Source: Streptomyces sp. NBC_00820
GTDB taxonomy: Bacteria > Actinomycetota > Actinomycetes > Streptomycetales > Streptomycetaceae
Direction of reading: 5' to 3'
Assembly (NCBI RefSeq): GCF_036347055.1
Contig: NZ_CP108882.1
Coordinates: 4,816,501-4,880,500, forward strand
Length of the DNA: 64,000 bases
Shown: positions 47,090-55,148 of the stretch, in pieces
How the letters are laid out: each line of letters opens with the position of its first letter
Numbering within the stretch: the stretch's first letter is position 1
Notes under the pieces: generated by a model
Seen by the model: only the letters and a program-made list of their open reading frames with translations
Told to the model about the DNA's origin: nothing
The model's database searches: none
Program-made: the position numbers and the translations under genes

Positions 47090-47283
47090 CGACGCCCGGC
47101 CGACGCCCGGCCGACGCCCGGCCGACGTCCGTCCGACGTCCGCTCGACGGTCCGTCCGACGTCCGCTCGACGGTCCGTCCGCGCGCCTGTCCGGCGCTGC
47201 TCCGACGTCCGCCCGACGGTCGTTCGACGCCTGTCCGGCGCTGCTCCGACGCCTGCCCGACGGTCGTTCGACGCCTGTCCGGC
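47090..47283 (+). repeat. Nested tandem repeats (11, 23 and 44 bases) after tsaE
   Basis: CGACGCCCGGC occurs at 47090-47100, 47101-47111 and 47112-47122 with a variant at 47123-47133. A 23-base unit (TCCGACGTCCGCTCGACGGT plus CCG) repeats at 47132-47154 and 47155-47177. A 44-base unit repeats at 47185-47228 and 47229-47272 with a partial third copy. The common core is CCGACG. Confidence 0.85.
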
Positions 47284-47300
47284 TGCGTGCGCCGGTCTTT

Positions 47301-47386
47301 CCGACAAGCTGTCGGGAACATATTGCGCGGGACGTCCCGGGCGTGGTCACATGGAAGTCAGCCCGCGGTTAGGTGTACCTAACCGC
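47301..47386 (+). promoter_or_regulatory. Cluster of palindromes before the small gene at 47415
   Basis: CCGACA-AGC-TGTCGG (47301-47315), CGGGACGTCCCG (47328-47339) and a 22-base dyad with arms GCGGTTAGGT/ACCTAACCGC (47365-47386). The half-sites resemble iron-regulator TTAGGT halves, but the spacing (2 rather than 7) does not match an IdeR/DmdR box. Confidence 0.5.
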
Positions 47387-47414
47387 ATCCGCCCCCGCAG
47401 CTCAGGAGGCGCCC

Positions 47415-47612
47415 ATGCCCGCTTCTCGCCCCACGGAAAAGCCCGCGCCCGCGCGGTCCGTGTTCAGCGGAGGGTCCATGCGCGACCTGCTGGCCTCGTG
47501 CGCGGCCGCGGACGCCGTCTCCAGACCCCCGGCCGCTCCGGAGCCCGGGACACCCGCACCGGCGGCCCGGCTGACGGAGGAACCCGCGCAGGAGCACCGC
47601 GACGCGGCCTAG
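47415..47612 (+). CDS. Small Ala/Pro-rich protein of unknown function
   Basis: 65 residues from ATG with a strong AGGAGG six bases upstream, which is the main support for a real gene. One predicted helix (SVFSGGSMRDLLASCAAADA) is flanked by Pro/Ala-rich disordered ends. No membrane segment or known motif. It lies just after the palindrome cluster that may regulate it. Could be a regulatory peptide; function unknown. Confidence 0.6.
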   Translation: MPASRPTEKPAPARSVFSGGSMRDLLASCAAADAVSRPPAAPEPGTPAPAARLTEEPAQEHRDAA

Positions 47613-47703
47613 CCGGCCCCACTGCCCTGGCGGCGACCCCGGCCCCACGGCCCTGGCGGCGACCCCGGGCGCCGTACCCGCGGCGCCGTACGGGACCGCA
47701 CCG

Positions 47704-48258
47704 CTAGCGGATCACCACGACCCGCACCCCGATCGTCGCGAACTTCCACATGGCCTCGCCGTCCGCGCGCGTCTCCCGGATGCCGCCCGTCTTCGGCTCG
47801 GCCGTATCCCCGGACCCGGCGTCGCCCACGGCCGCGCTGAAGCCGACCGCCACACCGTCCACGCTGGTGAAGCGCACGACGTGCTCGACGGGCGTGCCGT
47901 CGGTGCCGGTGACCGCGTGCGAGCGGGAGGTGACCCCGTAGGAGCCCGGCCGCGGGTCGATGCTGCCGGGGTGCACGGAGAAGGTGCGCTGCACCCGGTT
48001 CCGCTCGTCGACCAGCCAGACGCGGTCGTCGTCCACCGAGTACACGACCCGTTCACCCTTGCCGGAGTCGCCCGGCAGGGCGGCGGGGTGCCGCCGGTCG
48101 CGCGGGGCCTTGCTGACGGCCGCCGGTGACGAGTTCGCGGAGGCGTTGCGGCCCAGGCCCGCCGGAACGGTCGCCTGCGCCTGGTAGGCGAGGATGCCGA
48201 CGGTCCCGACGGCCGCCGCGACGAGGCCGGCCACGATTCCCGAGCTGGTCCCTGCCAC
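47704..48258 (-). CDS. Exported L,D-transpeptidase-like protein lacking the catalytic Cys
   Basis: 184 residues from GTG with GAGGTGG upstream. An N-terminal membrane or signal segment (about 7-28) precedes a Ser/Ala linker. The domain from residue 70 follows the YkuD pattern by eye: RVWLVDERNRVQRTFSVHPG, PGSYGVTSRS, VEHVVRFTSVDGVAVGF and a final IRETRADGEAMWKFATIGV. In active enzymes the motif before IR is HGC; here it is TGG (157-159), and the upstream histidine is F140. If the homology holds, this is a non-catalytic relative, perhaps a peptidoglycan-binding or sensing protein. Confidence 0.6.
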   Translation of the reverse strand: MAGTSSGIVAGLVAAAVGTVGILAYQAQATVPAGLGRNASANSSPAAVSKAPRDRRHPAALPGDSGKGERVVYSVDDDRVWLVDERNRVQRTFSVHPGSIDPRPGSYGVTSRSHAVTGTDGTPVEHVVRFTSVDGVAVGFSAAVGDAGSGDTAEPKTGGIRETRADGEAMWKFATIGVRVVVIR

Positions 48259-48371
48259 GTGCGTCCACCTCTGCTTCGCGCCATATGTCGTACTTCGTAC
48301 AGACCGTAGCAGTCGGTCACGGGACCACCGGGGCGGCCGTGCGCGAGGCGCGGGCGCCGTAGGCTGTTCGC

Positions 48372-49028
48372 GTGCTCTTGCTCGCTCTGGATACCGCCAC
48401 CCCCGCCGTCACCGTCGCCCTGCACGACGGCACGGACGTCATCGTCTCGTCGAGCCAGGTGGACGCGCGCCGGCACGGCGAGCTGCTGCTGCCGGCCGTC
48501 GACCGGGTGCTCGCCGAGGCCGGGCTCAGGCTGGACGCCGTCACCGGGATCGTCGTCGGCACCGGCCCCGGCCCCTACACCGGCCTGCGCGTCGGCCTGA
48601 TGACCGCCGACACCTTCGGCCTCGCGCTCGGCGTCCCCGTGTACGGCCTGTGCACGCTGGACGGCCTCGCCTACGCCTCCGACATCGAGAAGGGCCCCTT
48701 CGTCGTGGCGACCGACGCCCGGCGCAAGGAGGTCTACTGGGCGACCTACGCCGACTCCCGCACCCGGCTGACCGGACCGGCCGTCGACCGCCCGGCCGAC
48801 ATCGCCGAGCAGGTCGCCGGGCTCCCCGCGGTCGGCGCGGGCGCGCTGCTGTACCCGGACACGTTCCCCAGCGCGCACGAACCGGAGTACGTCTCCGCCG
48901 CCGCGCTCGCCTCGCTGGCCGCCGAGAAGCTGGCCGCCGGGGAGGAGCTGCCCGAGCCCAGGCCGATGTACCTGCGCAGGCCGGACGCGCAGGTCCCCAA
49001 GAACTACAAGGTGGTCACCCCCAAGTGA
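48372..49028 (+). CDS. tsaB: tRNA t6A biosynthesis protein TsaB
   Basis: 218 residues from GTG. ASKHA-fold scaffold that dimerises with TsaD; it has LLLALDTATPAVTVAL at the start and GIVVGTGPGPYTGLRVG. It lacks the metal-binding HxxxH of TsaD, as expected. The stop overlaps rimI (GTGA). Confidence 0.94.
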   Translation: MLLLALDTATPAVTVALHDGTDVIVSSSQVDARRHGELLLPAVDRVLAEAGLRLDAVTGIVVGTGPGPYTGLRVGLMTADTFGLALGVPVYGLCTLDGLAYASDIEKGPFVVATDARRKEVYWATYADSRTRLTGPAVDRPADIAEQVAGLPAVGAGALLYPDTFPSAHEPEYVSAAALASLAAEKLAAGEELPEPRPMYLRRPDAQVPKNYKVVTPK

Positions 49029-49543
49029 CCGCGACTCTGCGCGAGATGCGCTGGTGGGACATCGACCCGGTCCTGGAGCTGGAGAAGGACCTCTTCCCCG
49101 AGGACGCCTGGTCCCGGGGCATGTTCTGGTCCGAGCTGGCGCACGCCCGGGGCCCCGGGGCGACCCGGCGCTACGTCGTCGCCGAGACGGGCGACCGGAT
49201 CGTCGGCTACGCCGGCCTCGCCTCCTCCGGCGACCTGGGCGACATCCAGACCATCGCCGTGGCCCGCGACCAGCAGGGCACCGGTCTCGGCGCCCGGCTG
49301 CTGACCGAGCTGCTGCGCGCGGCGACCTCCTTCGAGTGCGCCGAGGTCATGCTGGAGTGCCGGGTCGACAACGTCCGCGCCCAGAAGCTCTACGAGCGCT
49401 TCGGCTTCGCCCCCATCGGCTTCAGACGCGGCTACTACCAGCCGGGCAACGTCGACGCCCTGGTGATGCGACTGTCCACGGAATCCGACAGCGGCTCCGC
49501 CGCGGGTTCTTCCTCTGTACAAGGAACCGAGACCAATGGCTGA
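49025..49543 (+). CDS. rimI: Ribosomal-protein-alanine N-acetyltransferase RimI
   Basis: 172 residues. GNAT fold; acetyl-CoA loop [15 protein letters not shown] and [19 protein letters not shown] are typical of RimI, which acetylates S18 N-termini in E. coli. Overlaps tsaB upstream and tsaD downstream (eight bases), forming one translated block. The last 20 residues are Ser/Gly-rich. Confidence 0.92.
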   Translation: MTATLREMRWWDIDPVLELEKDLFPEDAWSRGMFWSELAHARGPGATRRYVVAETGDRIVGYAGLASSGDLGDIQTIAVARDQQGTGLGARLLTELLRAATSFECAEVMLECRVDNVRAQKLYERFGFAPIGFRRGYYQPGNVDALVMRLSTESDSGSAAGSSSVQGTETNG

Positions 49544-50639
49544 CGAACCTCTCGTCCTCGGCATCGAGACCTCCTGCGACGAGACCGGCGTCGGCATCGT
49601 CCGCGGCACCACCCTGCTGGCCGACGCCATCGCCTCCAGCGTCGACGAGCACGCCCGCTTCGGCGGTGTCGTGCCGGAGGTGGCGTCCCGCGCGCACCTG
49701 GAGGCGATGGTCCCGACCATCGACCGCGCGCTGAAGGAGGCGGGCGTCTCGGCGAAGGACCTCGACGGCATCGCGGTCACCGCGGGCCCCGGCCTCGCGG
49801 GCGCCCTGCTCGTCGGCGTCTCGGCGGCGAAGGCGTACGCCTACGCGCTCGGCAAGCCCCTGTACGGCGTCAACCACCTCGCCTCGCACATCTGCGTGGA
49901 CCAGCTGGAGCACGGCCCGCTGCCCGAGCCGACGATGGCGCTGCTGGTCTCCGGCGGCCACTCCTCGCTGCTCCTGTCCTCGGATATCACCTCCGACGTG
50001 CGGCCGATGGGCGCGACCATCGACGACGCGGCCGGCGAGGCCTTCGACAAGATCGCCCGCGTGCTGAACCTCGGCTTCCCCGGCGGTCCGGTCATCGACC
50101 GCTACGCCCGCGAGGGCGACCCGAAGGCGATCGCCTTCCCGCGCGGCCTGACCGGCCCGCGCGACCCCGCCTACGACTTCTCCTTCTCCGGCCTGAAGAC
50201 GGCCGTGGCCCGCTGGATCGAGGCCAAGCGCGCGGCCGGCGAGGAGGTCCCGGTCCGTGACGTGGCCGCCTCCTTCCAGGAGGCCGTGGTGGACGTGCTG
50301 ACCCGCAAGGCCGTGCGCGCCTGCAAGGACGAGGGCGTCGACCACCTGATGATCGGCGGCGGCGTGGCCGCCAACTCCCGGCTGCGCGCGCTCGCCCAGG
50401 AGCGCTGCGAGGCCGCCGGCATCCGGCTGCGCGTCCCGCGCCCCAAGCTGTGCACGGACAACGGCGCGATGGTCGCGGCTCTCGGCGCCGAGATGGTCGC
50501 CCGCAACCGGACCGCCTCCGACTGGGACCTGTCCGCCGACTCCTCGCTGCCGGTCACCGATACCCATGTCCCCGGTCACGACCACAGCCACGACCACGAC
50601 CATGTGCACGAGGTCAGCAAGGACAACCTCTACTCATGA
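49536..50639 (+). CDS. tsaD: tRNA t6A transferase TsaD with a histidine-rich tail
   Basis: 367 residues. It transfers the threonylcarbamoyl group to A37. Metal ligands H114 and H118 lie in [20 protein letters not shown] and [12 protein letters not shown] are diagnostic. The last 26 residues are an unusual tail with seven histidines alternating with Asp/Ser (HDHSHDHDH), likely to bind metal. AGGAAC precedes the ATG within rimI. ATGA overlap with the next gene. Confidence 0.95.
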   Translation: MADEPLVLGIETSCDETGVGIVRGTTLLADAIASSVDEHARFGGVVPEVASRAHLEAMVPTIDRALKEAGVSAKDLDGIAVTAGPGLAGALLVGVSAAKAYAYALGKPLYGVNHLASHICVDQLEHGPLPEPTMALLVSGGHSSLLLSSDITSDVRPMGATIDDAAGEAFDKIARVLNLGFPGGPVIDRYAREGDPKAIAFPRGLTGPRDPAYDFSFSGLKTAVARWIEAKRAAGEEVPVRDVAASFQEAVVDVLTRKAVRACKDEGVDHLMIGGGVAANSRLRALAQERCEAAGIRLRVPRPKLCTDNGAMVAALGAEMVARNRTASDWDLSADSSLPVTDTHVPGHDHSHDHDHVHEVSKDNLYS

Positions 50640-50902
50640 CCGTCGCTCTGATGTGGGAGGCGCGGGCGGTGGCCGGCCGGGGTGAGGAACTCCTGGCCTG
50701 GGCCCGCGCGCAGGACCTCGCCGGGCACCCGGTCCGCCGGGAGACCTTCCGGGCACCCCAGGACCGGGTCCTGGTCATCACCTGGTGGGACGCGCCGTAC
50801 GACGCCGACCTCCCGGAACTTCCCGAGCCGGACGGCGACTTGGTCACCCGGGCGGTGCACCGCTGGCGGTTCGAGCCGGTGGACGGGGAACCGGCCGGCT
50901 GA
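50636..50902 (+). CDS. Small conserved-looking protein, possibly of the ferredoxin-fold ABM type
   Basis: 88 residues coupled to tsaD by ATGA. The pattern [20 protein letters not shown], then an Arg-rich turn and [11 protein letters not shown], resembles small dimeric alpha/beta barrels such as antibiotic-biosynthesis-monooxygenase-like proteins. No catalytic residues can be assigned. The C-terminus is Pro-rich. Role unknown. Confidence 0.65.
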   Translation: MTVALMWEARAVAGRGEELLAWARAQDLAGHPVRRETFRAPQDRVLVITWWDAPYDADLPELPEPDGDLVTRAVHRWRFEPVDGEPAG

Positions 50903-50921
50903 GGTGGCGCGCAGGCCCGTC

Positions 50922-50950
50922 CGTTCGCTATGATCATCACACAGCGAACG
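50922..50950 (+). promoter_or_regulatory. Candidate tRNA-Gly promoter region with inverted repeat
   Basis: TATGAT at 50929-50934 is a near-consensus -10, 42 bases before the tRNA. It is framed by the dyad CGTTCGCT (50922-50929)/AGCGAACG (50943-50950). No good -35 is seen. Confidence 0.45.
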
Positions 50951-50975
50951 GCCGGAACTCCGGTACGGACGCAGT

Positions 50976-51045
50976 GCGTTGGTGGTCCAAGGAAAGACGC
51001 CCCGCTTCCTGCGGGGAAATGCAGGTGCAAGGCCTGCCCGGCGCT
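50976..51045 (+). tRNA. tRNA-Gly (anticodon UCC)
   Basis: A full cloverleaf can be drawn. The acceptor stem is GCGTTGG/CCGGCGC (two G-U pairs). The D stem is GTC/GAC with a GG-containing loop, and the anticodon stem CCCCG/CGGGG has loop CTTCCTG, giving UCC after U33. The T stem GCAGG/CCTGC has loop TGCAAGG. Glycine identity features are present: discriminator U73, G1-C72, C2-G71, G3-C70, C35 and C36. CCA is not encoded (CCG follows). Odd points are a three-pair D stem, U37, and TGC in place of TTC in the T loop. Confidence 0.85.
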
Positions 51046-51050
51046 CCGCT

Positions 51051-53423
51051 TCACCCCGTCCCGGTTCTCCGGGGCGGGGTGTTCTCGTTGTCGGGAGACC
51101 GGGACGGACGGCCTCGGTCCGCCGGCGCCACCGTCGTCCCGCACCGCAGCCTCCGGTCCGGCCCGAGCACCCGCACCGGCCCCGTCAGCGTCAGCCGCGC
51201 CCGGTGCCGTACCTCCGTGCTGGAGGCGGCCAGCCGCAGCTCCAGGGCGCCCGGCTCCACCACCCGGGCGCCGGTGCGGTCGGTGAAGGACGACAGGTCG
51301 GCGTGGAAGTGGAAGGTCACCCGGCGGCCCTCGCCCGGGTCCAGTTCCACCCGCTGGTAGCCGACCAGCCGGACGTCGGGGCGGGTCACCGAGGCCACGG
51401 GATCGTGCAGATAGAGCTGGACGACCTCGGCGCCCGCGCGGTCGCCGGTGTTGCGGACGGTCAGCGAGAGGTCGTACGAGCCGTCCGTGCCGGTCTCCGT
51501 CACCCCGGCGCCGGTGAAGTCCGTCCAGGTGAACGCCGTGTACGAGCGGCCGTGCCCGAAGGGGTACAGCGGGGTCGGGTCCAGGCTGCTGACCTCGCCG
51601 GCCAGGCCCAGGGGCGGCTGGAGGTAGGTCCAGGGCTGGCCGCCGGGCTCGCGCGGGACGCTCACCGGGAGCCGGCCGGAGGGGTTCACGCGGCCCGAGA
51701 GGACCCCGGCCACCGCCGGACCGCCCTCCTCGCCGGGGAAGAAGGCCTGCACCACCGCGCCCAGCCGGCCGTGCCGGCGGCCCAGCGCGTAGGGGCGGCC
51801 GGTGAGCAGGACCAGGACGACCGGCACACCCGTGGCCACCAGCGCGTCCAGCAGCTCGCCCTGCACGCCCGGCAGCCGCAGGTCGGCCGCGTCGCAGCCC
51901 TCGCCGGACGTGCCCCGGCCGAACAGCCCCGCCCGGTCCCCGAGGACCGCCACGCACACGTCCGCCTCCGCGGCCCGCGCCACCGCCTCCCCGAACCCGT
52001 CGGTGTCCGCGTCCGAGACCCCGCACCCCTTGGCGAACGTCAGCTCGGCGTCCGGGAGTTCGGCGCCCAGGGCGTCCAGGAGCGTCGGGATCGCGATGCC
52101 CGGCGGGAGGCCGGGGTGGTCGGGCAGGACGTGCGCGGGGAAGGAGTAGCAGCCGAGCATCGCGAGCGGGTCCGCCGCGCGCGGGCCCACGACCGCGACG
52201 CGGGCCCGCGGGGGCAGGGGGAGCAGCCCGCCGGGGTTGTCCAGCAGGACCACCGACGCCTGCGCCAGGCGGCGGGCCAGGGCGCGGTTGCCCGTCGAGT
52301 CCAGGTCCACGGGCCCGTCCGGCTCCGGCCGCCAGTCCGCGTCCAGCAGGCCCAGCGCGCACTTCTGGAGCAGGACCCGGCGGGCCGCGCGGTCCACCAG
52401 CGACGCGGCCACCCGGCCGTCCCGCACGGCGGCCACGAGCGGGGCGCCGTAGCAGTCCAGGGTGGGCAGTTCGACGTCGACGCCCGCCGCGAGCGCCAGG
52501 CGCGCCGCGCCCGCCTCGTCCTCGGCGACCCGGTGCTGGGTCCGCAGGAAGCCGATGCCGAAATAGTCGGCGACCACCGTGCCCGTGAAGCCCCACTCGT
52601 CGCGCAGCAGAGCGGTCAGCAGAGCTGGGTCGGCGGAGGCCGGCACGCCGTCGGTCTCGGTGTAGGCCGCCATCACCGAGCGCGCCCCGCCCTCGCGCAG
52701 CGCCATCTCGAACGGCGGCAGCACCACGTCCGCGAACTCCCGTGCGCCCGCCCGCACCGGCGCCAGGTTCCGCGCCCCCACCGAGGACGCGTACCCCGCG
52801 AAGTGCTTGAGCGTGGCGACGATCCCGGCCGACTCCAGGCCCCGCACGTAGGCGGTGCCGATCGTGCCCACCAGGTACGGGTCCTCGCCGATCGTCTCCT
52901 CCACCCGCCCCCAGCGCGGGTCCCGGACCACGTCCAGGACCGGCGCCAGGCCCTGGTGGACGCCGACCGAGCGCAGGTCGTGGCCGATGCGCCGGCCCAG
53001 CTCGGCCACCAGCTCCGGGTCGAAGGACGCGCCCCAGGCGAGCGGCACCGGATACGCCGTCGCGCCCCAGGCCGTGAACCCCGCCAGACACTCCTCGTGG
53101 GCCACGGCCGGTATCCCGAAGCGGTTCGCGGCGGCGATCCGGCGCTGGGCGCGGGCCAGCGCCCGCGCGCCGGACACCGGGTCCACGGGGGCGGTGCCGA
53201 AGGAGCGGGTCAGCTGGCCGAGGCCGTGGGCGATCAGCTCGTCCCAGTCCCGGTCGGCGGCCATCTCCCGCTGCAGCGGGGCGACTCCGTCGCCGTCCGT
53301 CCCGGCGCCCACCCACACGCCGTACAGCTGGGCCGTCTTCTCCTCCAGGGTCATCCGGGAGAGCAGGTCGTCGACGCGGGCGGCGGCGGGCAGTGCGGGG
53401 TCGCGCCAAGGAGCGGTGGTCAT
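51051..53423 (-). CDS. Glycoside hydrolase family 3 (beta-glucosidase/xylosidase type)
   Basis: 790 residues, cytosolic (no signal peptide). GH3 N-terminal barrel with KHFAGY (206-211) and nucleophile D286 in GTVVADYFG. The (alpha/beta)6 sandwich follows (QASVVLLDNPGGLLPL), then a C-terminal fibronectin-III-like domain (YPFGHGRSYTAFTW, TVRNTGDRAGAEVVQLYL). It probably hydrolyses imported oligosaccharides such as cellobiose, xylobiose or related beta-glycosides. It is read divergently from a LacI-type gene with shared operators between them. The final residues are read through a terminator hairpin of the converging tRNA gene. Confidence 0.92.
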   Translation of the reverse strand: MTTAPWRDPALPAAARVDDLLSRMTLEEKTAQLYGVWVGAGTDGDGVAPLQREMAADRDWDELIAHGLGQLTRSFGTAPVDPVSGARALARAQRRIAAANRFGIPAVAHEECLAGFTAWGATAYPVPLAWGASFDPELVAELGRRIGHDLRSVGVHQGLAPVLDVVRDPRWGRVEETIGEDPYLVGTIGTAYVRGLESAGIVATLKHFAGYASSVGARNLAPVRAGAREFADVVLPPFEMALREGGARSVMAAYTETDGVPASADPALLTALLRDEWGFTGTVVADYFGIGFLRTQHRVAEDEAGAARLALAAGVDVELPTLDCYGAPLVAAVRDGRVAASLVDRAARRVLLQKCALGLLDADWRPEPDGPVDLDSTGNRALARRLAQASVVLLDNPGGLLPLPPRARVAVVGPRAADPLAMLGCYSFPAHVLPDHPGLPPGIAIPTLLDALGAELPDAELTFAKGCGVSDADTDGFGEAVARAAEADVCVAVLGDRAGLFGRGTSGEGCDAADLRLPGVQGELLDALVATGVPVVLVLLTGRPYALGRRHGRLGAVVQAFFPGEEGGPAVAGVLSGRVNPSGRLPVSVPREPGGQPWTYLQPPLGLAGEVSSLDPTPLYPFGHGRSYTAFTWTDFTGAGVTETGTDGSYDLSLTVRNTGDRAGAEVVQLYLHDPVASVTRPDVRLVGYQRVELDPGEGRRVTFHFHADLSSFTDRTGARVVEPGALELRLAASSTEVRHRARLTLTGPVRVLGPDRRLRCGTTVAPADRGRPSRSPDNENTPPRRTGTG
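51052..51091 (+). terminator. Intrinsic terminator of tRNA-Gly, overlapping the 3' end of the GH3 gene
   Basis: Arms CACCCCGTCCCGG (51052-51064) and CCGGGGCGGGGTG (51069-51081) with a TTCT loop and a T-rich tail (TTCTCGTTGT). On the other strand the same bases encode the last residues of the GH3 protein. Confidence 0.85.
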
Positions 53424-53476
53424 GGAACTCCCGTCGGACGGACGGACGGACTGACTGCGACTGGCGGCGAAGGCTG

Positions 53477-53512
53477 CGAATGTTTCGGAATGAGTTCCGA
53501 ATGTTCCGGAAC
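53477..53512. promoter_or_regulatory. Paired LacI-type operators between GH3 and its regulator
   Basis: CGAATGTTTCGGAA (53477-53490) and CGAATGTTCCGGAA (53498-53511) are near-identical and start 21 bases apart, two helical turns. They include the dyads TTCGGAA-TGAG-TTCCGAA and GTTCCGGAAC. Position between divergent genes fits a shared operator. Confidence 0.65.
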
Positions 53513-53566
53513 CTATGGCGCGTGACCGCCTTCGTCAAGAGGCCCTGCGGGGATACGATCCCGGGC

Positions 53567-54592
53567 ATGGAACCTGCCAAGTCAGCCGGGACGCGGACGG
53601 CGACCCTCGCCGAGATCGCCCGCGAAGCCGGGGTGTCCGCTCCGACTGTTTCGAAGGTGCTCAACGGCCGCGCCGACGTGGCCCCGGCGACCCGCACCCG
53701 GGTCGAGGACCTGCTGCGCGCCCACGGCTACCGGCGCCGGCGCGCCGAGGCCGCCCGCTCGCCGCTGATCGACCTGGTCTTCCACGAGCTGGAGAGCGCC
53801 TGGGCGCTGGAGGTCATCCGGGGCGTGGAGAACGTGGCCCGGCAGGCCGGGCTGAGTGTCGTGCTGTCCGAGTCGGCCGGACGGCTCACCCCGGGCCGGA
53901 CCTGGGCCGACCAGGTCGTGGCCCGCCGCCCGCACGGGGTGGTGCTGGTGCTGTCCGGCCTGGACGAGGCCCAGCGGGCGCTGCTGACCAGCCGCTCCAT
54001 CCCGTTCGTGGTGATGGACCCGGCGGGCGACCCGGGACCCGACGTGCCCTCGGTCGGTGCCACCAACTGGCAGGGCGGCCTCGCCGCCACCCGCCATCTG
54101 ATCGACCTCGGCCACACCCGGATCGGCGCGATCAGCGGACCCTCCCGGATGATGTGCAGCCGCGCCCGCGTCGACGGCTACCGGGCCGCGCTGGAGACCG
54201 CCGGGCTGCCCGCCGACCCGGCTCTGATCAAGGCCGGCGACTTCCACCACGACGCCGGTTACCGCCTGGGTCTGGAGCTGCTGCGCGGCCCCGGCCGGCC
54301 CACCGCCGTCTTCGCGGGCAACGACCTTCAGGCGCTCGGCCTGTACGAGGCCGCGCGCGAACTCGGGCTGCGCGTCCCGCAGGACCTGAGCGTGGTCGGC
54401 TTCGACGACCTTCCGGTGGCCCGCTGGGTGGGCCCGCCGCTGACGACCGTACGGCAGCCGCTGACGGAGATGGCCGAGGCGGCGGCGCGGCTGGTGCTGG
54501 AGCTGGGGCGCGCGGACGGCGAGCGGGCGGCGACCCGGGTGGAGCTGGCGACCAGCCTGGTGGTGCGGTCGAGCACGGGGGCGCCCGCGTGA
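53567..54592 (+). CDS. LacI-family transcriptional regulator
   Basis: 341 residues from MEPAKSAGTR; longer in-frame starts run into the operator region. The helix-turn-helix (13-34) is TLAEIAREAGVSAPTVSKVL. The hinge and the periplasmic-binding-like sugar domain follow (GVVLVLSGLDEAQRALL, TRIGAISGPSRMMCSRARVDGY, PTAVFAGNDLQALGLYEAAR). It probably represses the divergent GH3 gene and itself until an oligosaccharide binds. No sugar-uptake genes accompany it here. Confidence 0.92.
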   Translation: MEPAKSAGTRTATLAEIAREAGVSAPTVSKVLNGRADVAPATRTRVEDLLRAHGYRRRRAEAARSPLIDLVFHELESAWALEVIRGVENVARQAGLSVVLSESAGRLTPGRTWADQVVARRPHGVVLVLSGLDEAQRALLTSRSIPFVVMDPAGDPGPDVPSVGATNWQGGLAATRHLIDLGHTRIGAISGPSRMMCSRARVDGYRAALETAGLPADPALIKAGDFHHDAGYRLGLELLRGPGRPTAVFAGNDLQALGLYEAARELGLRVPQDLSVVGFDDLPVARWVGPPLTTVRQPLTEMAEAAARLVLELGRADGERAATRVELATSLVVRSSTGAPA

Positions 54593-54747
54593 ACGGGATG
54601 TCCGCGTCACCTTCCGGCGGCCGCCGGAAGGTGACGCGGAGAAATTCTCCGGAGAATTCCGGTGAGGGTGTCGATCCAGGCGTCTCCCGTTCGACGCACA
54701 GGTGAGTGGCGGGGACGGACCCCGCCGCCGCTACCGAAGGAGTCACC

Positions 54748-55104
54748 ATGCCCCGCTACCTGTCGCTCGTGCGCATCGACGAGGCCGACGCCCCCGCCGA
54801 GGGCCCCAGCGAGGAGCTGATGCGGCGGATGGGCGAGCTGATCGAGGAGATCACCAAGGCCGGCGTCATGCTCGACACCGCCGGGCTGACCCCCACCGCC
54901 CAGGGCACCCGGGTGCGCTGGGAGGGCGGGAAGATCTCCGTCACCGACGGGCCGTTCACCGAGACCAAGGAGGTCGTCGGCGGCTACGCGCTCATGCAGT
55001 GCAAGGACATGGCCGAGGCCGTGGAGTGGACCAAGCGCTTCCTGAAGGTCCACGAGGACTTCTGGACCGTGACCTGCGAGGTGCGGGAGATCGCCGAGGG
55101 CTGA
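54748..55104 (+). CDS. YCII-related DGPF-domain protein
   Basis: 118 residues from ATG with GAAGGAG upstream. Small alpha/beta barrel of the YCII superfamily with the DGPF motif (67-70) in ISVTDGPFTETKEVVGGY. Genes of this type almost always precede ECF42-type sigma factors, as here (44 bases apart). Its biochemical role is not settled; a co-sensor or redox role has been proposed. Confidence 0.88.
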   Translation: MPRYLSLVRIDEADAPAEGPSEELMRRMGELIEEITKAGVMLDTAGLTPTAQGTRVRWEGGKISVTDGPFTETKEVVGGYALMQCKDMAEAVEWTKRFLKVHEDFWTVTCEVREIAEG

Positions 55105-55148
55105 GCCCTGCTGGCCGTGGCGCCGCCGGGGGTGTTGCATGGTGGGCT

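Noticed and set aside
46505..47350. Long minus-strand Arg-rich frames over the repeats after tsaE
   Set aside because: They are artefacts of in-frame GC-rich repeats. Several frames are open on both strands and the composition is low-complexity.
47365..47386. IdeR/DmdR iron box
   Set aside because: The TTAGGT halves are separated by 2 bases rather than the 7 in the known consensus.
50976..51050. Cobalamin-riboswitch-like core (GGTGCAA near GGGGAAA)
   Set aside because: The segment folds fully as a tRNA cloverleaf with glycine identity elements, and no B12-box or cobalamin gene is near.
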